Below are positions 54,083 to 63,716 of a stretch of DNA of 64,000 bases, piece after piece. The stretch lies in the NCBI RefSeq assembly GCF_947496855.1, contig NZ_CANMED010000007.1:310001-374000 (forward strand). Direction: 5' to 3'. The notes beneath the pieces were generated by a model that searched no databases, had not been told where the DNA came from, and saw only the letters and a list, made by a program, of their open reading frames with translations. Made by a program: the position numbers and the translations under genes. The number at the start of each line of letters is the position of its first letter. Within the stretch, counting starts at the first letter, position 1. Source of the stretch: an uncultured Aquimarina sp. Its GTDB lineage: Bacteria; Bacteroidota; Bacteroidia; Flavobacteriales; Flavobacteriaceae.

Positions 54083-56869
54083 TTATTTTAGACTTATAAG
54101 AATATTAGTCAAATTATCTTTGGAGCCTAAATTAAGCTTTTTTCTTAATCTATGCCTGCTAACATCAACACTTTGTGAACTTATTCCTAATAGTGGAGCT
54201 ATTTCTTTTGAAGAAAGATTCATTTTAAGGTATGCACATAACCTTAAATCCTTAGAAGTAAGGTTAGGGTAGTTTTTAGAAAGTTTTTCATAAAATTCTT
54301 GATGTGACTTATCAAAATTAATTTCAAACAACTTACTTTCTTTATCTGTAATATAATAATCAACCAATCTTACCAATTCGTTATAGCTATTAGTAGGTAG
54401 TTTCTGAGCAGAAGCATCTTGTACTTTGACAATTTTATCCTTTATTTTCTTAAGAATCTTATTTTTATTTAAATTAACATAAGCGATCTGAGTAAGCTCT
54501 CTACTTTTGGCCTTTATTTCATCATGTAATTTAGAATTATTAAGCTCAATAATTTTATGTTCCTGTTCTAATTTTTGAGCTCTATGCTCTTCCTCTTGTT
54601 TTTGAAGTTTTTCTGCTTTCTGTTCTAACAAAATTCGTTCTTGCTTCTTCATTTTATATCGATTAATTCCGATTACCGAAATAATCAACAATAACAATAG
54701 TAGCAGATACAAAACATACGCCCAATGTGTTCTATAAATAGGAGGTTTTATGCTGAAATCAAAAGTGCTTTCTCTAAAATCACCATTGTATTTAGCTCTT
54801 ATTTTAAACGTATATTCACCTTCTTTTAGATTAAACAAAGTTTGCTCGGTTGCCATAGTTTTTTCACTCCATTCATTGTCATTTAAACGGGTTTGATATA
54901 CTATTTCCTGACCATATATAGGTAGTGCATAATTAATCTTAAGGTCGTTATCCGAAAATGGTATTTCGGAATCAAAGACATATGATTTCCCACTATTCAC
55001 CGAAACGAAATTTCTGATTAACACATCACTTTCAATATTTCTAGCTATCGTTTTTTTACCTTTAGAATACATGGCATAACCATTAAAAACAGGAATAATT
55101 TTATTCTCTCCACTCAATGAAAAAACATTAAGAACATCAGGTATCAACTGGTCCTTTAACTCAGGCAATGCTGTAAGACCATCTTGGTACTGTACAACGA
55201 CTTTATCATTATCCACATACCAGGTTTCATCATCTCTTTTAAGTATTCTGGGAGCATATCCTTTAGTTAAACCAATTTCAGACTTTGTAAAAGTGTTTTT
55301 ATCACTAGAGTATGTATACGAATGGAAATTTGATGTTATAACAATCTTATTTTCAACTTTTGAAAGCGATATTCTTTTTCCGTCAAAATCACTTACTGGA
55401 TAAAACGCAAGGTTTTTTAATTCTTTACTATCGTAATCCAAACGATACTTGAACACACCATCAGTTCCAAGAGCCACCCAAAGATTGTTTTCTTCATCAA
55501 CTTCCAAATATCTCCCTGATTTTTCAAAACCTTTTAATTTATACCCTTCCCATTCGTTATCTTTTCTTTGATATAAGGAAATTCCATTATAATTTCCGGA
55601 AACAATTACATTATCAAGTCCTGGAACTTCATACTTACGAAAATTCCAAGCACCCAAATCTTCTCCCATTCTTGTTAAAACTCTTCCATTTAAAGCATAA
55701 GCACCTTTATCGTGTCCAACATAAATTTCGTTTCCAACTCTTTCTATATTCCATACCTGTCCGTTAAGTAATAATTCTAAATCGTCATTAGAATTTCCTG
55801 AGACATTATCCGTAACATATAGTCCCTGATTCGTTCCTAAATAAGTTAGATTTTGTTCTTTAACAACAGCATAAGTTGATCCTAGGTCTCCATAATAATC
55901 ATAATAATAAGTAAGAGGAGAGTTCAATTTTACGTAATCTACTCCATAGTCTAACGCTAGCCAAAGATTATCCTCGTCATCTTGATATATAGAAAGTATG
56001 GTGTTATTTTGTAACCCATTTCGCTTATTTATATTATTTGTTTCTCCTGTTTTAAGATCTATGATGTATAGGCCATTAGAGACCGTTCCAAGTGCTATTC
56101 TATTATCACTAAGTTTTAGAAAAGAAAAGATCTGAGCTTTCTCTATATTATCAGATACTGAAAAGTTAAGAGGAATCAAACTATCTCCAATAAGTTTATA
56201 CAACCCTTTGGTATCTGTAATAACAATTAGATCTTCATCAACTTTCGTAACCCCAATAATATTCTCATTTAAACTAGAATCGCTAATTACTGGGATTAGG
56301 TTCGTTTCTTGTAATCTAAAAACTCCATACTTAAGATCGTTTACATATATTTGATCATCTACCTTGTAACTCCATTTGAAGCGATAAGGAGCTGGTATTT
56401 TAGTAATGATATTATCTTGATTAACATATAAATTCCTGAAGGTTTGAAAAATAATCTCATTATTAATAAAATGAGTCCTCCAATATTCTTCAATATCGGC
56501 TACCACATCTTTTTTACTATTCCTTAATGGCTGCAAATTATAGTTATCGTAACCATTTTTTATTAACATACCATGATGCCCATCCGCACCAAAATAAATT
56601 GTATCCTTATTCTTAACAAGTAAACTTCTATTGACCATTTCGGAATTAGTAGCTACAGAAGACCAATCAGTCCCATCAAATATCAAAACCTGATGCCCAT
56701 TTGCTATATAAATCAGACCATTCTCATCCTGCTGAATATCCCAAGACTGAGCATTAAACCCCATATTTTTAGTATCATAGTGGGTAATTTTAGGAAGTGT
56801 CTTATTCTTTATAGATTGGGAATAAACCGAAAAGGATAAACAACAAAGTATAATAAAAAAACGATACAT
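54083..56869 (-). CDS. Membrane-spanning regulator: beta-propeller, Y_Y_Y domain, TM, coiled coil, LuxR-type HTH
   Basis: 928 residues. Signal peptide (FFIILCCLSFSVYSQ), then a periplasmic two-component-type propeller with repeated short blades (GLIYIANGHQVLIFDG, NRIALGTVSNGLYIIDL, NNLWVALGTDGVFKY). A triple-tyrosine domain follows at about 650-710 (YQTRLNDNEWSEKTMATEQTLF, LKEGEYTFKIRAKYN), one transmembrane helix at ~714-737, a Gln/Glu-rich coiled coil, and a C-terminal LuxR-like HTH (LTSKDLRLCAYLKMNLSSKEIAPLLGIS, ~873-925). There is no kinase or receiver domain. By analogy with SusR-type proteins it should sense a glycan outside the inner membrane and act on DNA directly. Adjacent GH3 genes are its likely targets. 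Confidence 0.92.
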   Translation of the reverse strand: MYRFFIILCCLSFSVYSQSIKNKTLPKITHYDTKNMGFNAQSWDIQQDENGLIYIANGHQVLIFDGTDWSSVATNSEMVNRSLLVKNKDTIYFGADGHHGMLIKNGYDNYNLQPLRNSKKDVVADIEEYWRTHFINNEIIFQTFRNLYVNQDNIITKIPAPYRFKWSYKVDDQIYVNDLKYGVFRLQETNLIPVISDSSLNENIIGVTKVDEDLIVITDTKGLYKLIGDSLIPLNFSVSDNIEKAQIFSFLKLSDNRIALGTVSNGLYIIDLKTGETNNINKRNGLQNNTILSIYQDDEDNLWLALDYGVDYVKLNSPLTYYYDYYGDLGSTYAVVKEQNLTYLGTNQGLYVTDNVSGNSNDDLELLLNGQVWNIERVGNEIYVGHDKGAYALNGRVLTRMGEDLGAWNFRKYEVPGLDNVIVSGNYNGISLYQRKDNEWEGYKLKGFEKSGRYLEVDEENNLWVALGTDGVFKYRLDYDSKELKNLAFYPVSDFDGKRISLSKVENKIVITSNFHSYTYSSDKNTFTKSEIGLTKGYAPRILKRDDETWYVDNDKVVVQYQDGLTALPELKDQLIPDVLNVFSLSGENKIIPVFNGYAMYSKGKKTIARNIESDVLIRNFVSVNSGKSYVFDSEIPFSDNDLKINYALPIYGQEIVYQTRLNDNEWSEKTMATEQTLFNLKEGEYTFKIRAKYNGDFRESTFDFSIKPPIYRTHWAYVLYLLLLLLLIISVIGINRYKMKKQERILLEQKAEKLQKQEEEHRAQKLEQEHKIIELNNSKLHDEIKAKSRELTQIAYVNLNKNKILKKIKDKIVKVQDASAQKLPTNSYNELVRLVDYYITDKESKLFEINFDKSHQEFYEKLSKNYPNLTSKDLRLCAYLKMNLSSKEIAPLLGISSQSVDVSRHRLRKKLNLGSKDNLTNILISLK

Positions 56870-56898
56870 TCGATGAGTTTTTACATAAGTAAGCTTAT

Positions 56899-56906
56899 CA
56901 AATATA
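56899..56906 (-). promoter_or_regulatory. Probable -7 element for the regulator pair
   Basis: Minus strand TATATTTG, an exact consensus match 30 bases upstream of the regulator ATG. A TTG lies 24 bases further up, slightly beyond the normal spacer. Confidence 0.45.
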
Positions 56907-57005
56907 CCATTAAAATCTTAACACATTTTACAAACTACTTGCTTATAAAACATTAATAAGTCATCAATGCTAATTGACAAAAGACAGACACTAAGTCTAG
57001 CTAGT

Positions 57006-59282
57006 TTATTTAAGCTTAATTTTTTTCTTCAAATCTCCAATACTAATTTCGAAATCACCAGGTTCTGCTACTGTTTCTAAATTTTCATTAACAAAGGATA
57101 ATTCATCTTTTGTGATCGTAAATGAAACCTTTTTAGATCCTCCTTTGTCCAATGTTATCTTATCATATCCTTTCAGTGCACGAACTTCTGGTGTAATACT
57201 AGCATACAGATCACTTACAAAAAGTAACACCGCTTCTTTTCCTTTTCTACTTCCAGTATTAGTAACAGTTACAGAAACCTCAATCGAACCATCTTGATTC
57301 ATTTCAGTTGTGCTTATCGATAAATCACTATACTCAAAGCTAGTATAGGATAACCCATCACCAAATTCATATTGCTGGTCGTAGTCTGACTCATAATAAT
57401 TTGGAACAGCAATATTATCAGAATGCTTATGATTATAATTCACAAAAGCATGTGGGTGTTTCGGGTAATTAATTGGTAATCTCCCTGATGGGTTTTCTAT
57501 TCCAAATAGTAAGTCCGATAGAGCATCTGCTCCATAATTACCCGGCAAATACCCCATAAAAACAGCATCTACCAACGGTTCTATTTCGTTAAAAATAACA
57601 GGCCTTCCTTCCAATAAAACAAGTATTATTGTTTTTCCAGTTTTAGACAGTGCTTTTGCCAAATCGATCTGATCCTTTGGCAATAGAATTGAATTTGTGT
57701 TTCCAGGTGTTTCTGTGTATGAGTTTTCGCCTAAGCATAATACGATTACATCGCTTTGTTTTGCAGCTTTCACCGCTGCATTAATATTATTTTCACCTTC
57801 AAAAGAAACTCCTTGCACAAAAATTGAATTTCCTTTTTTAGCAAAAGCCTCCACAATTGTATTCTTATCAGCTGCATAGGTATCTGCTTCACTCCCTTGC
57901 CAATTGTAGGACCAACCACCATTAAGAGGTCTCATAGAGCTAGCCGTGGGGCCTGTGACTAATACTTTAACACCATCTGCAAGTGGTAAGATATTATCTT
58001 TGTTTTTTAATAATGTAAAAGATTCTACTGCTGCTTTTTTACTCACTGCTGCAAATTTATCCGATCCAAAATCAGGATAGTTCTTTGGATCTGTAACCGG
58101 GTTTTCAAATAACCCTAATTGCATTTTAACTTTTAAAATTCTAGAAACTGCACTATTGATTCTTTCTTCAGAAACACTTCCTTCTTTTACCAGTTCTACC
58201 AATAATTCTGTGAATTCAAAATCATGCGGAACCATACTCATATCTATTCCTGCATTAACAGACATTTTAATTGCATCTTTGATAGTTTCAGCTACTTTAT
58301 GTCTTGTATGGAGGTAATTTATATCTGCCCAATCTGTAACTGCTATGCCACCAAAACCTAATTCGTCTCTTAATATATCTGTTAGCAAAAACTTACTGGC
58401 GTGCACAGGGACCCCATTAATCTCTCCAGAATTAATCATTAACGTTACAGACCCTGCATCTACGGCTTCTTTAAATGCTGGTAAAAAGTACTGTCTTAAT
58501 TCTCTCTCCGGGATCCATGCAGGTGTACGATCTTTACCAGAAAGAGGAACACTATAGCCCAAATAGTGTTTCATACATGAAGCAACTGTATTCGGATCTC
58601 CCAATGTCCCCTGATATCCTTCTACCATGGCAACACCCATTGTTTTCCCTAAATACACATCTTCTCCAAATGTTTCCCATAATCTTGGCCATAATGGATT
58701 TCTTCCTAAACCTAAAACAGGAGAAAAATTCCAGGGAATTGAAGAAGCTCTGGTTTCATAGGCAGAAATTTTTGCTACTTCTTTTACCAAATCTTTATTA
58801 AAAGTTGCAGCTAATCCTATTTGTTGTGGAAATAAGGTAGCTCCAATTGTATAGTTTACTCCATGGATAGCATCAATTCCATAAATAATCGGAATCTGTC
58901 TTGGCGTTTTTGCTGCTTCATCTTGAAAGGTTTTAATAGTTTTATACCAATCCTGTCTAGACAAAGGTATTCCTGGAGTATTCAATATTGAGCCAACCTT
59001 ATACGTATGAATAGCTTTATAAACCAATGCAGAGTCTAATTCGTAAGGTTGTGATGAGCTATATTGATTATCGCCTTTTGTGATAACATCAAGCGTAATC
59101 TGTGTCATCTGACCAACCTTTTCTTCTAGAGTCATTTTAGAAAGTACGGCTGCCACTTCTTTATCAAATTCTGTGCTTACAGTTGGTTTTTCTGACATTG
59201 GTTTTCCATCATCTTTATTTGATTCTGAATTACAACTTACAACAATTAGAACCAATAATATTATATATAATTTTTGCATCAT
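57006..59282 (-). CDS. GH3 beta-glucosidase-type lipoprotein (second of pair)
   Basis: The track starts at 59312, inside the upstream gene. ATG 59282 (MMQKLYIILLVLIVVSCNSES) gives a proper lipoprotein signal and about 758 residues. GH3 N-terminal barrel: KMTLEEKVGQMTQITLDV, IPIIYGIDAIHGVNY, ATLFPQQIGLAATFN, VASCMKHYLGYSVP, with the nucleophile Asp in GGIAVTDWADI. The C-terminal alpha/beta sandwich (KAAVESFTLLKNKDNILPL, VLCLGENSYTETPG) and a fibronectin III-like end (QYEFGDGLSYTSFEYSDL, GKEAVLLFVSD) follow. GH3 enzymes of this form usually release glucose or related sugars from beta-linked oligosaccharides. It may be anchored at the cell surface or periplasm. Confidence 0.92.
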   Translation of the reverse strand: MMQKLYIILLVLIVVSCNSESNKDDGKPMSEKPTVSTEFDKEVAAVLSKMTLEEKVGQMTQITLDVITKGDNQYSSSQPYELDSALVYKAIHTYKVGSILNTPGIPLSRQDWYKTIKTFQDEAAKTPRQIPIIYGIDAIHGVNYTIGATLFPQQIGLAATFNKDLVKEVAKISAYETRASSIPWNFSPVLGLGRNPLWPRLWETFGEDVYLGKTMGVAMVEGYQGTLGDPNTVASCMKHYLGYSVPLSGKDRTPAWIPERELRQYFLPAFKEAVDAGSVTLMINSGEINGVPVHASKFLLTDILRDELGFGGIAVTDWADINYLHTRHKVAETIKDAIKMSVNAGIDMSMVPHDFEFTELLVELVKEGSVSEERINSAVSRILKVKMQLGLFENPVTDPKNYPDFGSDKFAAVSKKAAVESFTLLKNKDNILPLADGVKVLVTGPTASSMRPLNGGWSYNWQGSEADTYAADKNTIVEAFAKKGNSIFVQGVSFEGENNINAAVKAAKQSDVIVLCLGENSYTETPGNTNSILLPKDQIDLAKALSKTGKTIILVLLEGRPVIFNEIEPLVDAVFMGYLPGNYGADALSDLLFGIENPSGRLPINYPKHPHAFVNYNHKHSDNIAVPNYYESDYDQQYEFGDGLSYTSFEYSDLSISTTEMNQDGSIEVSVTVTNTGSRKGKEAVLLFVSDLYASITPEVRALKGYDKITLDKGGSKKVSFTITKDELSFVNENLETVAEPGDFEISIGDLKKKIKLK

Positions 59283-59283
59283 T

Positions 59284-61599
59284 TTATTTTTTAAAAGAAA
59301 AATTGACTTCAAGATCCGTATCTGAAGTACCTCCTACAAAAGCCTTGAAATCTCCAGATTCAGCTTCCCATTTTTTATTGGCTGTATAAAACTGGATTGT
59401 CTCTTCGTTAATATTAAAAGTTATTGTCTTACTTTCTTTAGCCTCTAGTTCAACTAACTCAAATCCTTTTAGTTCTTTTACCGGACGTGTTAAGCTTCCA
59501 ATTAAATCCTTAATATATAATTGCACGACTTCTTTTCCTTTTCTCTTACCTGTATTTGTAATAGTTACAGAAACAGATAGATTTCCTCCGGAAGCAAAAG
59601 ACGGAGCATTTATTTTAAAATCTTTATACTTAAAATCAGTGTAACTTAGTCCATGTCCAAAAGGGAATAATGCGTCATTCTTTTCATCTGTATAATGCGA
59701 CCAGAATACCATTCCATCAGCATTAACTGGTCTTCCTGTATTCTTTACATTATAATATAATGGCAATTGTCCAACACTTCTAGGAAAAGAAACCGGTAAT
59801 TTTCCAGAAGGATTATAATCTCCAAACAAAACATCAGCAATTGCATTTCCTGATGCTGAACCCAAATGCCACGTTTCTAATATCGAAGGTGCCTTTTTCG
59901 CAATATCCGAAATTGCCATAGGACGACCATTCATAAGTACAACTACAATGTTTTTATTTACAGCATAAATCTCATTGAATAATTTTTGTTGAGGCTTTGT
60001 TAACTCTATACTTACCTGACTCCTAGCTTCTCCAGACTGAAAAGCTTCTTCTCCAATTGCTAAAACCACAACTTCAGCCTCTTTAGCCACCTTTACTGCT
60101 TCTTCAATGCCCTCAAAACTATCTCTGTTAACTTTTAAATCACGAACAAAACTTCTTTCACCCACTCCAAGGGCTACTCCTTTTGCATATGATATTTTAA
60201 CACTTTTATCTACTGTTGTTTTAATTCCTTCTAAAAGTGAAACTGCGGAATTAGGTGTTGCCATACCTCTCCAACTACCAATTGGAGTATCTTTATCATC
60301 TGCTAATGGACCTATAACTGCAATGCTATTGATATCTTTTTTAAGAGGCAATATGTCATTCTCATTTTTTAGCAAAACGATAGATTTTCTAGCTACATCC
60401 CTAGAAATTTCTATATGATCCTCGGTGTATATATCTTTTTTCTCTCGTTCTTCATCACAATATTTGTATGGATCATCAAATAATCCCAACTTAAATTTAA
60501 CTCTAAGTATTCGCTTAGCAGCGTCATCAATTAGTTTTTCATCTACTTTCCCCTCTTTCACCAACTCTTCTAAACCTGTTTCATAGGCTCTTCCTTCCAT
60601 ATCCATATCATTACCGGCATGTATCGCCAGTTCCGCTGCGTGTGTTTTATCTTTTGCATACCCATGAAATATCATCTCGGAAATAGATGCCCAATCAGAA
60701 ACTATAAAGCCGTCCCAATCCCAAGTATTCTTAAGAATATCTCTCTGCAATCCTTTATGTCCAGTCGCAGGTATACCATCTATTTCATTAAATGAACTCA
60801 TCATGGAGGCCACACCGGCATTTACTGCAGCTTTAAAAGGAGGTAATACTATATTATGCAACTCATATTCACCAATACTTACTGTGTTATAATCTCTTCC
60901 TCCTTCTGCAAAACCATATGCAGCAAAATGCTTAGCGCAAGCAGCTAACGTGTTATTTTTAGATAAATCATCTCCTTGAAAACCTTCAATTCTCGCAACA
61001 GCAATTTTTGAAGCTAAAAAAGGGTCCTCTCCAGCCCCTTCCATAACCCTACCCCAACGAGCGTCTCTAGAAATATCCATCATAGGTCCAAATGCCCAAT
61101 TAATCCCAGAAGCCGTTGCTTCTTTTGCTGCTATGGATGATGACTTTGTAATTGCTTCTAAATCCCAACTTGCGCTTTCTCCTAGTGGAATAGGAAATAT
61201 GGTTTTAAAACCGTGTATGACATCATATCCAAAAAGCAATGGGATTTTTAATCGTGAGTTTTCAATAACAGTTTTCTGCAATTCTTTAGTTCCTGCAACG
61301 GATGTAGCATTAAGCATGGCTCCAACTTCTCCATTTTTTAGTTTTTCGTATTTTTCTTTATTCCCAACATCAGAAGGTGGTCCCGTTACATCCCAACTCC
61401 CGTTATATAATACAAGCTGTCCTATTTTTTCTTTAACTGTCATCAAAGAAAGTAGTGAATCTACTTTTCTTTCAATAATATCTAAAGATTCCTGACTTCC
61501 TTTATCCTGAGAAAAACTAAATTTAGGAGCTAATAATAAAAAACTTATTACTACAATTACATTAATATTACTAAAATTATATTTCTTATAAATTTTCAC
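59284..61599 (-). CDS. GH3 beta-glucosidase, BglX-like, exported (first of pair)
   Basis: 771 residues. Signal peptide with a long n-region (NINVIVVISFLLLAPKFSFSQ). BglX-type blocks: LLSLMTVKEKIGQLVLYNG, IPLLFGYDVIHGFKTIFPIPLGESASWD, RDARWGRVMEGAGEDPFLASK, ACAKHFAAYG, nucleophile Asp in WDGFIVSDWASISEM, ARKSIVLLKNENDILPL, VLAIGEEAFQSGEARSQ, and the FnIII-like LFPFGHGLSYTDFKYKDF. Its stop lies one base before the chosen start of the next GH3 gene, so the two are an operon. The paralogues are only distantly alike (BglX-type versus ExoP/ExoI-like order), suggesting different linkage preferences. Confidence 0.94.
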   Translation of the reverse strand: MKIYKKYNFSNINVIVVISFLLLAPKFSFSQDKGSQESLDIIERKVDSLLSLMTVKEKIGQLVLYNGSWDVTGPPSDVGNKEKYEKLKNGEVGAMLNATSVAGTKELQKTVIENSRLKIPLLFGYDVIHGFKTIFPIPLGESASWDLEAITKSSSIAAKEATASGINWAFGPMMDISRDARWGRVMEGAGEDPFLASKIAVARIEGFQGDDLSKNNTLAACAKHFAAYGFAEGGRDYNTVSIGEYELHNIVLPPFKAAVNAGVASMMSSFNEIDGIPATGHKGLQRDILKNTWDWDGFIVSDWASISEMIFHGYAKDKTHAAELAIHAGNDMDMEGRAYETGLEELVKEGKVDEKLIDDAAKRILRVKFKLGLFDDPYKYCDEEREKKDIYTEDHIEISRDVARKSIVLLKNENDILPLKKDINSIAVIGPLADDKDTPIGSWRGMATPNSAVSLLEGIKTTVDKSVKISYAKGVALGVGERSFVRDLKVNRDSFEGIEEAVKVAKEAEVVVLAIGEEAFQSGEARSQVSIELTKPQQKLFNEIYAVNKNIVVVLMNGRPMAISDIAKKAPSILETWHLGSASGNAIADVLFGDYNPSGKLPVSFPRSVGQLPLYYNVKNTGRPVNADGMVFWSHYTDEKNDALFPFGHGLSYTDFKYKDFKINAPSFASGGNLSVSVTITNTGKRKGKEVVQLYIKDLIGSLTRPVKELKGFELVELEAKESKTITFNINEETIQFYTANKKWEAESGDFKAFVGGTSDTDLEVNFSFKK

Positions 61600-62254
61600 T
61601 GATTTTATTTTTTGGTTATTTATGATAAATGATTAAACAAATCCATCTTTCCTATTTACTTTAAAAATATTAACTCAATTATTGTTTAAAGAGTAAATAA
61701 ATATTTTAGATTTTTTACTATGAATATTGATAAAACTACGACATTACATCCTAATTCGCTATAATAAATTAATCTTAACATTGTATTTACATCTAGTCAT
61801 AAAAGCTTAAAAAGAATTCTTGAATACTCAAAAAAAACACTGTAATTCAGCTGTTTATGCTTTTTATTTGTTAAAATATTAAAGTGTTTAATATTGAATA
61901 AAAAAAAACTAGTAAAGATTAATTAAATATATTACATCAAAGAATTTTATAATTACTACTAAATATCATCTATCAATTTTCAAATCAAAAAGAAGCCTTT
62001 TATCTTAACATTTATAATTAAAAAAAAGCAATATCAAAATTAAAACAACACTTCTACTAGTATAAGCTTCAAACGTTTTGACGTTTTTACAATCAATAAT
62101 TTGTCATAAAAAGACTTAATTATTTAACATTAGCTTTTATTTTAACAGCATTATGCAGACTTTAGTCCTTATAAAATAAATATAAATTTATTGTAAGTTT
62201 TGGTTGTTACCATACGACCAACAATAAATGTCTGTAACTAAAAAATGACACAGC
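61600..62254. other. Divergent intergenic region between GH3 and arsenosugar genes
   Basis: 655 very AT-rich bases. I see no credible ORF, RNA gene or terminator. A CAAACGTTTTG stretch near 62070 loosely recalls a LacI site but is not a good palindrome. Promoters for both flanking units must lie here; I could not place them with confidence. Confidence 0.4.
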
Positions 62255-62590
62255 ATGTCTAAAACATATTATGATCCCGCGGATCTTAGAAAATTTGGAA
62301 AAATAACAGAGTGGAGCGAAGAACTAGGAACTAAATTCTTTGATTACTATGGAAAAGTTTTTGAAGAAGGTGCACTTACTGCCCGTGAAAAGTCTTTAAT
62401 TGCATTAGCAGTCTCTCATGTAGTTAAATGTCCTTATTGTATTGATGCTTATACCAAAGATGGCCTTCAGAAAGGAATTACGAAAGAAGAAATGATGGAA
62501 GCAGTGCATACTGGTGCTGCAATAGAAAGTGGAGCCACATTAGTACACGGTGTACAAATGATGAATAAATATGAAAAACTTTCTATGTAA
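62255..62590 (+). CDS. Arsenosugar biosynthesis-associated peroxidase-like protein (CMD/AhpD fold)
   Basis: 111 residues, a single carboxymuconolactone decarboxylase-like domain. It starts SKTYYDPADLRKFGKITEWSEELGTKFFDYYGKVF and carries the AhpD-type redox motif CPYCIDAYT with a preceding His (SHVVKCPYC), then GITKEEMMEAVHTGAAIESGATLVHG. This variant is known to travel with arsS. Its enzymatic role is not proven; a peroxidase-like or redox function is inferred from the CxxC pair. arsS follows after 58 bases. Confidence 0.9.
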   Translation: MSKTYYDPADLRKFGKITEWSEELGTKFFDYYGKVFEEGALTAREKSLIALAVSHVVKCPYCIDAYTKDGLQKGITKEEMMEAVHTGAAIESGATLVHGVQMMNKYEKLSM

Positions 62591-62648
62591 AAAGATTCTT
62601 ATTTACACGTATAATATAAAAAGAAAATATCATTGCTAAAAATAATGT

Positions 62649-63704
62649 ATGGCTACTAAGTCACTGAAAAATAGAAATAACGAACTCGCTGATTCTCATA
62701 GACAATTAGAGATTCTTAATAACGGAATTTTCGCAAATGGCGAGCTACCAAAATTTGCTGATAAAATTGCTGAAACTGGTCATAATCCGTTGCGCCCTAA
62801 TAAACTAGAAATACTTCAGATTAATGTAGGCTATATGTGTAATCAGGTTTGCGAACATTGTCATGTAGACGCAGGTCCTGACCGAAAAGAAATTATGACT
62901 AAAGAGACCATGAAACAGTGTCTGGAAGTCATTAAAAAAACTGAAGCTCATACATTAGATCTTACCGGTGGTGCTCCAGAAATGAACCCTAATTTTAGAT
63001 GGTTTGTAGAAGAAGCTAGCAAAGCCGGAATCAAAGATTTTATTGTACGAAGTAATCTGACTATTATTAGAGCAAATAAAAAGTACTATGATTTACCAGA
63101 TTTTTTCAAAAAACACAATGTACACGTAGTTTCCTCGATGCCACATTGGACTAGAGGTAAAACAGATAAACAGCGTGGAGATGGTGTCTTTGATAAATCT
63201 ATTAAAGCGCTTCAGGAACTTAATGAACGTGGATATGGCATGCCTGATAGTGATCTAAGATTAGATTTAGTTTATAACCCTTCTGGTGCTTTTTTACCAA
63301 GTGATCAAGCGTCTATGGAAAAAGATTTCAAAAAAGCTTTATTAGAAGATTTTGGAATTCACTTTCATAATTTGTTTGCAATTACTAATTTACCAGTCAG
63401 TAGATTTTTAGATTATTTGATTGCGTCAGAAAATTATGAAGATTATATGTATGCATTGGTAGAGGCATATAATCCATCTGCTGTATCCAGTGTAATGTGC
63501 ACTAATACTATTTCTATAAGCTGGGATGGGTGGTTATATGATTGTGATTTTAATCAAATGTTAGATCTTAAAGTCGCTAGTAAAGTAAAGCACATTAGTG
63601 AGTACAATGAAGAATTACTACAGAACAGAAATATTATTATTTCTCAACATTGTTATGGCTGCACAGCCGGTGCAGGAAGTAGTTGTCAAGGAACTGTAGC
63701 ATAA
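62649..63704 (+). CDS. arsS: Arsenosugar biosynthesis radical SAM protein ArsS
   Basis: 351 residues. The radical SAM cluster motif CxxxCxxC is in NVGYMCNQVCEHCHVDAGPD, followed by TLDLTGGAPEMNPNFRWFV (the GGE-like SAM motif). The C-terminal ArsS domain has WDGWLYDCDFNQML and the Cys-rich end CYGCTAGAGSSCQGTVA, which probably holds a second cluster. ArsS acts on dimethylarsenic with SAM to give the 5'-deoxyadenosyl intermediate of oxo-arsenosugars (family knowledge). A glycosyltransferase-type gene follows after 12 bases. Such a set suits a marine bacterium handling environmental arsenate. Confidence 0.94.
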   Translation: MATKSLKNRNNELADSHRQLEILNNGIFANGELPKFADKIAETGHNPLRPNKLEILQINVGYMCNQVCEHCHVDAGPDRKEIMTKETMKQCLEVIKKTEAHTLDLTGGAPEMNPNFRWFVEEASKAGIKDFIVRSNLTIIRANKKYYDLPDFFKKHNVHVVSSMPHWTRGKTDKQRGDGVFDKSIKALQELNERGYGMPDSDLRLDLVYNPSGAFLPSDQASMEKDFKKALLEDFGIHFHNLFAITNLPVSRFLDYLIASENYEDYMYALVEAYNPSAVSSVMCTNTISISWDGWLYDCDFNQMLDLKVASKVKHISEYNEELLQNRNIIISQHCYGCTAGAGSSCQGTVA

Positions 63705-63716
63705 TATGATTAACAG

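Noticed and set aside
59284-59312. Upstream ATG (59312) for the second GH3 gene
   Set aside because: It would overlap the preceding GH3 gene and add a non-signal extension; ATG 59282 gives a clean lipoprotein signal.
62068-62082. CAAACGTTTTG stretch as a LacI operator
   Set aside because: Not a good palindrome and not close to the 49715/50886 consensus.
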